Positions 26,649 through 36,614 of a DNA stretch of 64,000 nt are shown in pieces. The notes beneath the pieces were generated by a model that was not told the origin of the DNA, searched no databases, and was given only the letters and a program-made list of their open reading frames with translations. The DNA lies in assembly GCA_913061275.1 (NCBI GenBank), contig CAJXSR010000009.1, positions 52,880 through 116,879 on the forward strand. Reading direction: 5' to 3'. The stretch comes from an uncultured Paracoccaceae bacterium (GTDB lineage Bacteria > Pseudomonadota > Alphaproteobacteria > Rhodobacterales > Rhodobacteraceae). A program made the position numbers and the translations under genes. Position 1 is the stretch's first letter, and the number at the start of each line of letters is the position of its first letter.

Positions 26649-28727
26649 TTATCGGCTTTCAAGCCGCCACGCCCCGACCATCAGCACGCCACATAGCATT
26701 AACAAAAACCACACAGGTAGCAATGGCTGACTGGTAATATCAGTTGTAATATAGGCATTACGTGGCACCAAACCAATCCAATCGCGCCCACCTGCAACCC
26801 TGCCTGCCTGCACAAGGCGCATTTTGGGCGCAGGTACTTTATGTAAAGCCAACCCAATGCCTTTCGTTGCCGCCGTCAAAGGTTTAAGTTTTTCAAAACT
26901 AGCGATTGTATTTTCAAATTCTTTCGGCGCACTGGGGCCAAGGGCAAATACGGTTGATAGCAAACCGTCTGATAAACGATACAGACCGTTTTGCGCACCC
27001 GTAAAGCTACCCTGCCAACGGCCCGGGCTAACGGCTTCTAGGTTAAGCTGAATTTCTTGGCCCTCTGGTGTCTCTAGTGTGACTGATTTGTTTTCTTCGG
27101 ACAAAGATCTGCGCACAATGGTCACATTTTGCCCTACCGCAGTGGCAGTCAGGCGTTCCTCTTCCAATTCTGGCTCTTTCATCATCCAATGGGCCAAACG
27201 ACGCAATAATTCTAATTGCGGGCCACCCCCTTCAAAACCACGTGACCACAGCCATGCTTGATCTGACAACATCATCGCAATACGGCCCTCGCCCACTCGG
27301 TCAAGCAACAACAACGGGCGATCATCAACCCCCGTCATCACAACCGAACCCGATTTAGGTTCTGCATCAATATGCCTAAACCAACGTCCCCAAGGGGTGT
27401 CTTTATCGCTGCCAAAACTGGGCGAAAACTGTTCTAGGTTTTCAGTTACAGGGTGGCGATTTCCAAGGTCAGTGATTTTCGGAAGGAAGCCTTTTTCATA
27501 CACCCGCGCCGTTGGTTGGGCTGGCAACATTGCAGAAAGGGCAGTACGGTATATACTGTTTACCCCCGCAAAAGCTGGCCCAGACGCTATTAATACAGCA
27601 CCGCCGCGTTTGGTATAATCTACCACACTGGCCAAATAATTATTCGGCAACAGCCCACGTTTGGAATAGCGGTCAAAAATGATAAGATCAAATTCATCTA
27701 CTTTTTCCAAAAATAATTCACGGGTTGGAAAAGCGATCAAGGATAGTTCACGCACAGGCACCCCGTCTTGTTTTTCGGGTGGGCGCAGAATGGTGAAATG
27801 CACAAGATCAACAGCACTGTCAGATTTCAACAGATTGCGCCATGTCCGCTCGCCCGCATAAGGCTCTCCTGATACCAGCAAAACCCGCAACCGATCGCGC
27901 ACACCATTGATAGAAACCACTGCCGAATTATTACGCTCTGTCAGCTCACCTTCAACTGGAATGACATTAAAACGTAAAACGTTAATGCCTCCATGGGGCA
28001 ATGTAAGCGGCAGTTCCAAATCTATGTTTGTTTCAACATTAAACTCTTGCGGTATTCCATCATCTATTGCGATGGCGATACGCGCTGAACCTTGCACATA
28101 TGCCGGCACCTGACCTTGGTCTTCAATCCGCAAAGTCAAAATTATATCTTCGTCCAGTATTGCAAATGCGGGTGCATTTTTAATCACCAAACGGCGATCC
28201 CAATCTGCAGCTTCACCAGTTAAAAACACATGCACAGGGGCTGGGAAATCAACTGGAATATCAGCGTCATGCACTTGCCCGTCTGTAATCAGTACAGCAC
28301 CAGCCAACCTATTGGTAGCGACCTCACTTGCAGCGCGATTAAGCGCTGTAATCAAATTGGTGCCGTCATCACGTTTGGTAATATCGTTGGTTACTTCAAT
28401 GATTTTTGTCTTAAAGTTGTCCAGACCACCGATTTTATCAACCAACTGCCCAACCGCTTTTGTTATTTGTTCAGGGCGCGTAGAAACCGTTTGGCTTTCG
28501 GTACGATCGACCACCACCAACACAATATTAGATAGGTTTTCGCGCTCTTCCTGTTGCAGGCTTGGCTCTGCTAAAGCAAGCAACAACACTGCAAGTGCTA
28601 GCGTGCGCAACGCCCACCCTGACAGGCCGCGCCAAATACTGATACCCAAACAAAAAGCGGCAAATCCAGCAACACCCCAAAGAACAGGCCAGGGTATAAG
28701 GGGGGCAAAGACGATAGTACCATCCAT
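26649..28727 (-). CDS. membrane protein with VWA-like and amidotransferase-like regions (MoxR operon)
   Basis: A 692-residue protein. Two N-terminal membrane helices lie at about 10-55. A VWA-like region starts with IVLVVVDRTESQ (around 85-180). The later half resembles the glutamine-amidotransferase-like fold of membrane proteins in MoxR operons. A C-terminal helix near 665-685 ends the protein. It starts 1 nt after the DUF4159 gene. The MIDAS serine pattern is degenerate. The function is unknown; family context suggests assembly or stability of envelope or metallo-protein complexes. Confidence 0.72.
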   Translation of the reverse strand: MDGTIVFAPLIPWPVLWGVAGFAAFCLGISIWRGLSGWALRTLALAVLLLALAEPSLQQEERENLSNIVLVVVDRTESQTVSTRPEQITKAVGQLVDKIGGLDNFKTKIIEVTNDITKRDDGTNLITALNRAASEVATNRLAGAVLITDGQVHDADIPVDFPAPVHVFLTGEAADWDRRLVIKNAPAFAILDEDIILTLRIEDQGQVPAYVQGSARIAIAIDDGIPQEFNVETNIDLELPLTLPHGGINVLRFNVIPVEGELTERNNSAVVSINGVRDRLRVLLVSGEPYAGERTWRNLLKSDSAVDLVHFTILRPPEKQDGVPVRELSLIAFPTRELFLEKVDEFDLIIFDRYSKRGLLPNNYLASVVDYTKRGGAVLIASGPAFAGVNSIYRTALSAMLPAQPTARVYEKGFLPKITDLGNRHPVTENLEQFSPSFGSDKDTPWGRWFRHIDAEPKSGSVVMTGVDDRPLLLLDRVGEGRIAMMLSDQAWLWSRGFEGGGPQLELLRRLAHWMMKEPELEEERLTATAVGQNVTIVRRSLSEENKSVTLETPEGQEIQLNLEAVSPGRWQGSFTGAQNGLYRLSDGLLSTVFALGPSAPKEFENTIASFEKLKPLTAATKGIGLALHKVPAPKMRLVQAGRVAGGRDWIGLVPRNAYITTDITSQPLLPVWFLLMLCGVLMVGAWRLESR

Positions 28728-28728
28728 A

Positions 28729-31512
28729 TTACTGGCCCAACCGATCTAATAATGCGGGGATATGAACTTGGTCAGATTTATAATTTCCTGTCAGGACATA
28801 CATAATCAGATTAACCCCGAAACGCTGGGCAAATTCGCGTTGCCGTTTACCAGTTTCACCCCGCCCAACAGGAAACATATAGCGGCCATTTTGCGTAATT
28901 GCCCATGCAGCGGCCCAATCATTTGCACCGATTACAACGGGCGTTACCCCGTCATTCAGGTTGCGAAACGGCACACCGCTTAGTTTTTGCGCATTCACAG
29001 GGGCCGCTTCAATCCACACATTTGCCCCCCTATGGCGGCCAGGAAATTCTTGTAGCAAATAAAAGCTGCGGGTTAAGACATGATCGTCCGGAACCGGTTC
29101 TAAGGGGGGGATTTCAAGGCGTGCTGCAATTTTTTGCAACATACGCCCGTTAGGCGTGGCACCACTTAGACCCGATGAAAGATGCGCATCGCGGGTATCA
29201 AACAAGATCAATCCACCACTGTGTAAAAACCGATTTATTTTTTCAACAGCTTGGTCACTTGGGCTGCGTTGGCTTTCACTTATTGGCCAATAAAGAAACG
29301 GAAATACCGACAATTCGTCTTGCTCTATATCCACTCCAACAGGTGTTATCGGTTCAACCGATGTGCGTTTGAACAGTTCCGCAGATAAGCCCAATAAGCC
29401 CGCATGAGAGGCTGCATCAACCTTAGTATTTCCAGTTATAACATAGCCCAGAACCGTGTTGTTGATAAGTTTGGATATTTTATCATCCGAGACCCGATCC
29501 GTTTGGGCAAACACTGTATCAGAAGAAGTAAAAAGGGTGACAAACCCGATCAAGATGATTTGGCCTGCAAACTGTTTTGTCAGTTTTCCACTAAGCCAAA
29601 GTGAGGCAAAAATATCCAAAAGCATCAGTCCCATTGCCAGCAATAGAAAATGCGGCTTTAAAAGTATTTGCGTCGCCTTAGCCAACGATAAAACAGGTAC
29701 ACCCGCGGGCCATTCGGTTTTTGCCAATATCTCATCATTGCCCATTACATTAAGTGCTGCTTTTCGCCCGCCGTTACTATAAACACCAGGCGGCAGATCG
29801 TCAGAAAAGGCGCGGCTTGCCAAAACAGTACCATCTACCCCCGAAATATCAGTTGCATCGCGGATATGCCCGAAAGCGTCAATGACTTGCTCTGGTTTCC
29901 AGATTAATCCAGCCAAATCCTGTATTTCTTCCAGATTGCCAGAGGTTGATACTGCAAGGCGTTCCAGCATTTGCACGAACAAGCCTGATAAAGGCAAGGT
30001 TGACCATTCCGCATTGGCTGTAACATGAAACAAAACAACCCTGCCGTTGCCCAATTCTTTTTGGGTAACAAGTGGTGTACCATCTTGTAATGCGGCAACA
30101 ACACGCTCGGCTAAATTAGGGTCGGGTTGCGCAATCACCTGACTGCTTACAGCCACATCATCGGGCACTTTCAACCCGTAAAACGGTGTTCCTTCAACAA
30201 ACTCTTGCAACTTTTTAGGCGCGCCCCATGACATTGCACCACCCACACTGCGCCCACCTGCACGTAAACGTACAGGCAAAAGCGTGCGTTCCTGTTCCAA
30301 GTTTACTTGACTTGCTGCCAATTTGGGGCCAGCAAAACGTACTAATAGCCCCCCTGCGTTTACCCAGGCACTAACGGCATCCGTTTCAACTTTTGTTAAA
30401 CTGCCAACATCGGTGAAAATCAAAACGTCTGGGTCGGCCAAAAGTGCTGTTTTTAAATCATTTTCGATAACATCCGCCGTTGGTACCAAGGCTTTGCGCA
30501 AATAGAATGCCTCAGATACAAGGTTCGAGCTTTCTTGTTGTTTGGTTGATGAAATCAGTGCCACCTTGCGCCGCTGCACAGTATCACCCGTTACAACAAC
30601 GGCCCCCGCAGAGCGCTGCCCTTCCACCGCAACAGACGTAATGCGGTTGCGTAAATCTGCGGGCATCTCAAACATTAAGTCAACTTGATCTTCATCATTT
30701 GAAAACTGTGCTGTTACCGAAGCTAGCGCCCGCGACACACCACTAGGGTCTGGCCCGATTGCATGCGCCGTAATATCAGCGACATTACCTGCCCAACTGC
30801 GGTGCGCAATGACATTTAAGTTACTGTCTTTCACGGTTGGTGAGGATAGGGAGATAACAGGATTTTCGCCTTCAAAAATAGATACGCTACCTTTTGAACG
30901 CGCCACATCTAGCAGTTTTTCCCGATCAACACTGTACAGGCCATCGGAAAGCCATACCGTATCAAACCCGATTTCCTGCTTGGCCAGATAATCTGCCCAT
31001 TGTACAAAATCAGGTCGCCAAGGGTTTGGCGCCATGGTTTCAACCCGTGGCAAAGAAATAGCGGCGGTCGTAAAATTAAGTGCCTCAGCGTTTTGCGGTG
31101 GATCAGTCATTTTAAACACCACTGTCGGGCGCGTATTTTGATCTGCATCGCGTAGTATTTCGGTCAATTTAGATTGTCGCTTGCCCCAATCCTGTGCACT
31201 TGCCCAACTTGCATCCATTAATATCACAAGATATTTTTGCGATACTTTTGTGTTTGACGGGTTCAAAACTGGCCCGGCAAACCCAATAATAATCGCCCCA
31301 AGTGCAAAAATGCGTAAAGCCAATAACCACCACGGTGTGCGATCAGGTGTGGTTTCTTTATCATTCAGCCCCAGCAACAGTAATACGGCTGGAAACTTTA
31401 TTCTAATGGGGGCCGGTGGTACCGCACGTAACAACCACCACAAAAGCGGTAATAAAACCAACGTCCATAGTAATGGTGCTGATAAAAAACTGATATTTTC
31501 CAACCCAAACAT
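28729..31512 (-). CDS. BatA-like N-terminal and DUF4159 C-terminal membrane protein
   Basis: A 927-residue protein. An N-terminal membrane pair with the aerotolerance BatA-like start (SAPLLWTLVLLPLLWWLLRA) is followed by a long VWA-like region. A helix pair near 620-675 comes next, then a DUF4159 domain to the end (FPFLYWPIS, GGLILFDTRD, FPGRHRG). I start it at ATG 31512, overlapping the DUF58 stop by one base (TGATG), rather than at the GTG 31545. Operon order MoxR-DUF58-this-692aa is conserved in Rhodobacterales as I recall. Function unknown. Confidence 0.8.
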   Translation of the reverse strand: MFGLENISFLSAPLLWTLVLLPLLWWLLRAVPPAPIRIKFPAVLLLLGLNDKETTPDRTPWWLLALRIFALGAIIIGFAGPVLNPSNTKVSQKYLVILMDASWASAQDWGKRQSKLTEILRDADQNTRPTVVFKMTDPPQNAEALNFTTAAISLPRVETMAPNPWRPDFVQWADYLAKQEIGFDTVWLSDGLYSVDREKLLDVARSKGSVSIFEGENPVISLSSPTVKDSNLNVIAHRSWAGNVADITAHAIGPDPSGVSRALASVTAQFSNDEDQVDLMFEMPADLRNRITSVAVEGQRSAGAVVVTGDTVQRRKVALISSTKQQESSNLVSEAFYLRKALVPTADVIENDLKTALLADPDVLIFTDVGSLTKVETDAVSAWVNAGGLLVRFAGPKLAASQVNLEQERTLLPVRLRAGGRSVGGAMSWGAPKKLQEFVEGTPFYGLKVPDDVAVSSQVIAQPDPNLAERVVAALQDGTPLVTQKELGNGRVVLFHVTANAEWSTLPLSGLFVQMLERLAVSTSGNLEEIQDLAGLIWKPEQVIDAFGHIRDATDISGVDGTVLASRAFSDDLPPGVYSNGGRKAALNVMGNDEILAKTEWPAGVPVLSLAKATQILLKPHFLLLAMGLMLLDIFASLWLSGKLTKQFAGQIILIGFVTLFTSSDTVFAQTDRVSDDKISKLINNTVLGYVITGNTKVDAASHAGLLGLSAELFKRTSVEPITPVGVDIEQDELSVFPFLYWPISESQRSPSDQAVEKINRFLHSGGLILFDTRDAHLSSGLSGATPNGRMLQKIAARLEIPPLEPVPDDHVLTRSFYLLQEFPGRHRGANVWIEAAPVNAQKLSGVPFRNLNDGVTPVVIGANDWAAAWAITQNGRYMFPVGRGETGKRQREFAQRFGVNLIMYVLTGNYKSDQVHIPALLDRLGQ

Positions 31513-32387
31513 CAGGTTTTCCCACCCAAGACTTGATACAACCACAACAATGGTGTCAGGGCAGTTTCATCGGTTCGATGGCAATAATACTGCCAACCCG
31601 TTTTTGTTGCCAACTGTTGTAGTGCTTCTTTTCGCCCCAACAATTTTTCGCGGTACTCATCGCGCAAAGATTGCGCCCGCAAAGTTTCAAAATTATGCCC
31701 CTCATTCACACTGAAAAGCTTTGTGCGCCCCTTAAATGGAAATATCTCTTCCACAGGATCTAGAACCTGCACCAAATAACCGCTTACATTTTGATTGGCC
31801 GCATAAGACAGACCTTCAAAAATCTGATCCCAGTCCCCTAGAAAATCTGATATAAAAACAGCCTTTTGGCCTTGTCTCATATGTTTTCTAGCAGGTGTTG
31901 AAAATTCCTGATCTGGGTTGGTTTGTGCAAGATGCAACGCCACTTTATCTATCTGGACAAAGCCAGATTTAGGCGGGTCAGCCATATCCATAGGCCCAAC
32001 TTTTTCACCAGCTTTCGCAAGTAAAATACTGATCGCCAACGCTAAAACAGATGCACGGTTGGCTTTTGTCGGCAAATCATCTTGTGAGCGAAACAGCATA
32101 GAGGCACCACGGTCAGCCCACAAATGTACCGACTGGGTGTTTTGCCATTCGTGTTGGCGAATAAAATGATCGTCTGATCGTGCTGATCTGCGCCAATCAA
32201 TATCGCGGATTGCGTCAGTTGAAATCGCTGCACGGTATTGCCAAAACTCTTCGCCCTCACCTTGCCTGCGACGACCATGCGCGCCATGACTGATACTTGC
32301 AGCCAATAAATGCGCATCCGCCATAAGGGCAGCCATTCCTTGCGTAATATTTTCTGCAGTATCACGTATGCCTGTCATCTGGCTCAA
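31512..32387 (-). CDS. DUF58 domain protein
   Basis: A 291-residue DUF58 protein. DUF58 proteins are partners of MoxR AAA+ ATPases. The hallmark is RDIDWRRSARSDD near 58-70, followed by a VWA-like fold. The start is probably the TTG at 32387, which overlaps the moxR-type stop (TTGA) and has a GAGG ribosome site 7 nt upstream; the ATG at 32378 is too far from that site. Coupled to both neighbours by overlaps. Confidence 0.87.
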   Translation of the reverse strand: MSQMTGIRDTAENITQGMAALMADAHLLAASISHGAHGRRRQGEGEEFWQYRAAISTDAIRDIDWRRSARSDDHFIRQHEWQNTQSVHLWADRGASMLFRSQDDLPTKANRASVLALAISILLAKAGEKVGPMDMADPPKSGFVQIDKVALHLAQTNPDQEFSTPARKHMRQGQKAVFISDFLGDWDQIFEGLSYAANQNVSGYLVQVLDPVEEIFPFKGRTKLFSVNEGHNFETLRAQSLRDEYREKLLGRKEALQQLATKTGWQYYCHRTDETALTPLLWLYQVLGGKT

Positions 32388-33391
32388 GCCGCAGCCTCAG
32401 TTCCTAAAGCGTTTTGTGTTAAATCACCAATTATACGATCCAAGGTTTCACCTTGGGCTTTGGCTGAAAAATTCAGCGCCATACGGTGTATCAATGCAGG
32501 ATGTGCTAATGCTGCAACATCATCCAATGATGGCGCTAGACGGCCCTGAATAAGGGCGCGTGCACGTGTGGCCAGCATTAATGCTTGTGCAGCCCTTGGG
32601 CCAGGGCCCCAACTGATGCTTTCTTGAATAAAGCTGTCAGATGTTTCTTCGGGGCGCGCAGAACGCACCAGATCAAGTATCGCTTCCACAACAGCTTCGC
32701 CCACAGGCATTTTGCGCACAAGTTGTTGGGCAGCAATTAATTGTGCAGGCTTAAACACCTGATCCGCTTTTGCCTCTTCAAATCCAGTTGTCGCCAAAAG
32801 AATCTCACGTTCTGTGTCACGACTTGGAAATCCCACATCGATTTGCAGTAAAAACCGATCAAGCTGGGCTTCAGGCAAGGGATATGTCCCTTCCTGTTCA
32901 ATCGGGTTTTGTGTGGCTAACACATGAAACGGCTCGGTCATTTTATGGGTTTTCCCAGCAATCGTCACCTCACTTTCTTGCATTGCTTGCAACAAGGCTG
33001 ATTGGGTGCGCGGACTGGCGCGGTTAATTTCATCCGCCATCAAAAGTTGACAGAAAATCGGCCCCTTCAGAAAGCGAAAACCGCGCTTACCCTCCTTGGA
33101 CACATCCAAAACCTCTGATCCCAGAATGTCAGCAGGCATCAAGTCAGGGGTGAATTGCACCCGATTAGAACTAAGCCCCATGACCGTACCTATGGTGTCT
33201 ACAAGACGGGTTTTTGCAAGACCGGGTGCCCCGACAAGCAAAGCATGCCCGCCACTAAGCAAAGCTGTGATGGAATGTTCAACAACCAAAGGCTGCCCGA
33301 TCACTCGTTTTTCAATATTGGTTTTTGCGCTTTCCAAAAGCCCACCAATTTCATCAATTTGCTTCGCTAAATTCTTTTTCGTGCCGCTCAT
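32384..33391 (-). CDS. MoxR-family AAA+ ATPase
   Basis: A 335-residue AAA+ ATPase with Walker A GAPGLAKT, Walker B LLMADEINRA, sensor-1 VLATQNPIEQEGTYPLPEAQLDRF and a C-terminal lid domain. MoxR proteins act as chaperones that load or activate VWA-containing partners. Here three VWA-like or DUF58 proteins follow in the same operon. ATG at 33391. Divergent from the DUF1285 gene with 65 nt between starts. Confidence 0.93.
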   Translation of the reverse strand: MSGTKKNLAKQIDEIGGLLESAKTNIEKRVIGQPLVVEHSITALLSGGHALLVGAPGLAKTRLVDTIGTVMGLSSNRVQFTPDLMPADILGSEVLDVSKEGKRGFRFLKGPIFCQLLMADEINRASPRTQSALLQAMQESEVTIAGKTHKMTEPFHVLATQNPIEQEGTYPLPEAQLDRFLLQIDVGFPSRDTEREILLATTGFEEAKADQVFKPAQLIAAQQLVRKMPVGEAVVEAILDLVRSARPEETSDSFIQESISWGPGPRAAQALMLATRARALIQGRLAPSLDDVAALAHPALIHRMALNFSAKAQGETLDRIIGDLTQNALGTEAAA

Positions 33392-33456
33392 GACAAAACC
33401 CTTCTAAAGCCCTACAGTTATAGTACCATTAAACGAGACTAAGGCCGCCGTGACAA

Positions 33457-34059
33457 ATGACAAATTCGAAAGATCAGCAAAAAACTGCAAAACCGACCGC
33501 AGATGGCATTGCACAGGCGGCAAAAGTGGCTGGAAAAAAGGGCCCACCGCCAGTTCACCTGTGGAATCCTGAATTTTGTGGTGATCTGGACATGCGCATT
33601 GCAAGGGACGGCACTTGGTTTTATCTGGGCACACCCATAGGGCGGATGCCATTAGTTAAATTGTTTTCCAGTATTATCCGCAAAGATGGTGACGATTATT
33701 TCCTGGTTACACCCGTTGAAAAGGTCGGCATTACAGTTGAAGACGCACCGTTTGTAGCGATTGATTTTGATGTGATGGGCACAGGGCAAGATCAGGAAAT
33801 CAGCTTTACCACTTTGGTCGATGATGTCGTTATCGCAGGCAATAAACACCCTATCCGCGTCGTGCGCGACAAGGAAACAGGCGAGCCATCACCCTATGTA
33901 TTAATCCGTAGGAACCTTGAGGCGCTGATAGACCGAAAAAGTTTCTACCGTTTGGTCGATATTGGGGCTCACACAGAATTTGGAGGGCAAAGTTGGTTTG
34001 GGGTTTGGTCAAAAGGCGTTTTTTTTCCGATTATTCCGTCTGTGGAGTTAGAGTGTTAG
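33457..34059 (+). CDS. DUF1285 family protein
   Basis: A 200-residue cytosolic protein of the DUF1285 family; function unknown. Recognisable by PPVHLWNPEFCGDLDMRI, GTWFYLGTPIGRMPLVKLFS and YLVTPVEKVGI-like strands, and a LIRRNLEALIDRKSFYRLV helix near the end. Frequently found beside MoxR operons in this order. The stop overlaps the convergent hydrolase stop by 3-4 nt. Confidence 0.85.
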   Translation: MTNSKDQQKTAKPTADGIAQAAKVAGKKGPPPVHLWNPEFCGDLDMRIARDGTWFYLGTPIGRMPLVKLFSSIIRKDGDDYFLVTPVEKVGITVEDAPFVAIDFDVMGTGQDQEISFTTLVDDVVIAGNKHPIRVVRDKETGEPSPYVLIRRNLEALIDRKSFYRLVDIGAHTEFGGQSWFGVWSKGVFFPIIPSVELEC

Positions 34060-34961
34060 AAATGCCGTTCTAAAAACGCAGCAATTTCTGTAAGAGATGC
34101 ATCTGCCTCTGGTATTTCAGGGTAATATTCAAAGACATGCCACATACCTTCCCAAACACGCAAATCAACTGACGCACCAGCTTCGCGCATTACGCGCGCC
34201 AATCGAATGGATGAACTTAAAAGCAAATCCCGTGTACCCGTAGTAATTATGGATGGTGGATATTGTGCATCAAAAGTACCATATAAGGGTGATATCTCTG
34301 GATTGGCTCTATCATGATCGCCAATATATGCATCTTCAATCTGTTTTATTCTAGCTGGGTTCAATGTGGGATCACGCCCCGCATGAAAACTATCATCACG
34401 CGTGGTTTTATCAGTTGGCGGTGATAAAAGTGCGGCCGCGCATGGCGCAGGGTGATTGGCCAGCCTTAGGCGATGCATAAGCCCCAAAGCAAGATTGGCT
34501 CCCGCAGACTCGCCTGCAATACATGCGTTATGGTCATTGGTAAAAATCTGTCGTGCAACCGTTGAAATATCATCTAATGCAGCTGGAAAAGGATGCTCTG
34601 GGGCTAATCGATAAGCTGGTGAAATCACCTGCGCACCAGTTTTCGCGGCAAGTGACGCGCTAATGGGGATGTCTTCAAGCGGGCTTCCAACTGTAAATCC
34701 ACCGCCAAAAATATACAAAATCGTGCGGTTCTTTTTACGTTCATTCGGATTAAGAACCAGACAGGGAACACCATTTATTTCTATCTCTGATGTCGTGATT
34801 TTGTGGTGCTTAAGCGCATTTTCAGAAACAGCTAGGCAGTTATTATAATTGTACTGGCGCTGCTCTACGATGGATCTATCAATATTTACCTGATCGTGTG
34901 CGTTTTTAAGCCAAGCTTCAGCTTCTGCACTGATTTGCGCGGGTGAACGGTGCGGTTTCAT
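34056..34961 (-). CDS. alpha/beta hydrolase (HSL-type esterase)
   Basis: A 301-residue esterase-like hydrolase. The nucleophile elbow is GESAG, the acid is in TTGTRDLLL, and the histidine is in EGMWHVFEYYPE. SPAYRLAPEHPFPAALDDI is typical of the hormone-sensitive lipase family. The oxyanion motif reads FGGGF instead of HGGGF, so the usual His is Phe. ATG at 34961. Substrate unknown. It is monocistronic in appearance. Confidence 0.85.
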   Translation of the reverse strand: MKPHRSPAQISAEAEAWLKNAHDQVNIDRSIVEQRQYNYNNCLAVSENALKHHKITTSEIEINGVPCLVLNPNERKKNRTILYIFGGGFTVGSPLEDIPISASLAAKTGAQVISPAYRLAPEHPFPAALDDISTVARQIFTNDHNACIAGESAGANLALGLMHRLRLANHPAPCAAALLSPPTDKTTRDDSFHAGRDPTLNPARIKQIEDAYIGDHDRANPEISPLYGTFDAQYPPSIITTGTRDLLLSSSIRLARVMREAGASVDLRVWEGMWHVFEYYPEIPEADASLTEIAAFLERHF

Positions 34962-35048
34962 ATGGTGGTTACCTAGTTTTCTTAATCAGTGTATTCACCG
35001 ACCTGAACGAACGCAAACAGCACAGTTATCCCACCAAAATTCGACCTA

Positions 35049-36461
35049 TCAATCATGCCACGGCCCATTCACCTTCTCGCCTAGCGCATCAACCCTCTCA
35101 AAAGTATGCGCCCCGAAATAATCCCGCAAACCTTGGATCATATTCGCCGTAGAACGCCCTGTGCGGCGCATGTTGTGGTAGTTCAAAGCTGCCGTAAACG
35201 CAGGCACCGAATGGCCGTTTGATAAGCCCATCACAACGATATTTTGCAACGCGGGTGCGTTGGTTTTCATATGCGCCTGAAACACAGGGGCCAGCATCAG
35301 GTGCTTTGCACCGCTGCCATCAAACACATCTGCAATTTCATCCAGAAATACCGAACGGATAATACAACCAGCCCGCCAAACCCGCGCAATCGCCGCCATA
35401 TTCAAATCCCAGTCAAACGTATCAGACGCACGCGCCAAAACCTCAAACCCTTGCGCGTAAGCGCAAACTTTAGCCGCAATCATTGCCTTTTCCAGTGCTA
35501 CAAGCGCATCTGTTTTTGATGTGGAAATTGCCTGTGGCGACGGGCCGAAAGCCGCGTCCATTTGCAATCGTGTTTCAATATCCGCTGAAATATTGCGGGC
35601 CTCAACAGCCGCTGCCATCATGCTGGCAGGTGCGCCCAAATGCAAAGCTTCGATCACAGACCAACGGCCTGTGCCCTTTTGCCCTGCCTTGTCCAGAATA
35701 ATATCCAGCATAGCAGCACCTGTTTTTGGGTCGGTGGCCAAAGCCACCTCTGCGGCTATTTCGATCAGATAGGAATTAAGCGGGCCATCCATCCAACCCT
35801 TAAAAACCTTGCCGATTTCAGCCGCATTCATACCTAAACCATTTGACATCAACCCATAAGCTTCGGCAATGAGTTGCATATCGGCATATTCAATGCCGTT
35901 GTGCAGCATTTTAATAAAATGCCCTGAACCGCCCGGCCCAAACCAATCACAACACGGATCGCCTTCATATTTTGCAGCACTATCTTGTAGCGGCCCTTTG
36001 ACCCGTGCCCAACTTTTACGTGATCCGCCTGCCATAATAGACGGCCCATGGCGCGCGCCATCTGCACCACCCGATATGCCCATACCCAAAAACAACAATC
36101 CCGTATTTTCCAGATCAGCCACGCGTTTTTCGGTATCGGTATAATTAGAGTTTCCCAGATCCGCGATCAGATCATCTTTATCCAAAAGCGGTTTTAACAT
36201 GTTTATCACGCTATCAAGCGGCCCACCTGACGGCACCAGAACCAGAATAGACCGTGGTTTTGGTAGGGATTTAACAAAAGTTTCGGCATCCGCGCATGCA
36301 ATCAATGTGCCTTTCAGGCCTTGATCCTGCCCGTCTTGAACAACTTCTGCCATTTTATCGGCACTGCGATCCAATAGGCTAACATCATGGCCCTCTTCCG
36401 CAAGGTTCAGCGCAAAAGCACTTCCCATTACACCGATACCGATTAATCCTAAATGCGCCAT
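35049..36461 (-). CDS. gnd: 6-phosphogluconate dehydrogenase, decarboxylating
   Basis: A 470-residue enzyme oxidising 6-phosphogluconate to ribulose 5-phosphate and CO2 with NADP+. The Rossmann motif GLIGIGVMGSAFALNLAEEG is at the N terminus. GISGGADGARHGPSIMAGG and HFIKMLHNGIEYADMQLIAEAY carry substrate and catalytic residues. Full length. ATG at 36461. No zwf or pgl is visible nearby. Confidence 0.94.
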   Translation of the reverse strand: MAHLGLIGIGVMGSAFALNLAEEGHDVSLLDRSADKMAEVVQDGQDQGLKGTLIACADAETFVKSLPKPRSILVLVPSGGPLDSVINMLKPLLDKDDLIADLGNSNYTDTEKRVADLENTGLLFLGMGISGGADGARHGPSIMAGGSRKSWARVKGPLQDSAAKYEGDPCCDWFGPGGSGHFIKMLHNGIEYADMQLIAEAYGLMSNGLGMNAAEIGKVFKGWMDGPLNSYLIEIAAEVALATDPKTGAAMLDIILDKAGQKGTGRWSVIEALHLGAPASMMAAAVEARNISADIETRLQMDAAFGPSPQAISTSKTDALVALEKAMIAAKVCAYAQGFEVLARASDTFDWDLNMAAIARVWRAGCIIRSVFLDEIADVFDGSGAKHLMLAPVFQAHMKTNAPALQNIVVMGLSNGHSVPAFTAALNYHNMRRTGRSTANMIQGLRDYFGAHTFERVDALGEKVNGPWHD

Positions 36462-36614
36462 ATTTTCTTCCTTGCGAAGCTTCCTTAGCTTACTCTATCT
36501 TATAGGAATTACATGTCCACTGTTCGGGGTATCAAAACTTTCACGTAAAGGTGAACTTCTTTGGTGGATGTGGGCAGGCTTCACTATTATATAAATGAAC
36601 GATCGGAAGGTTTT

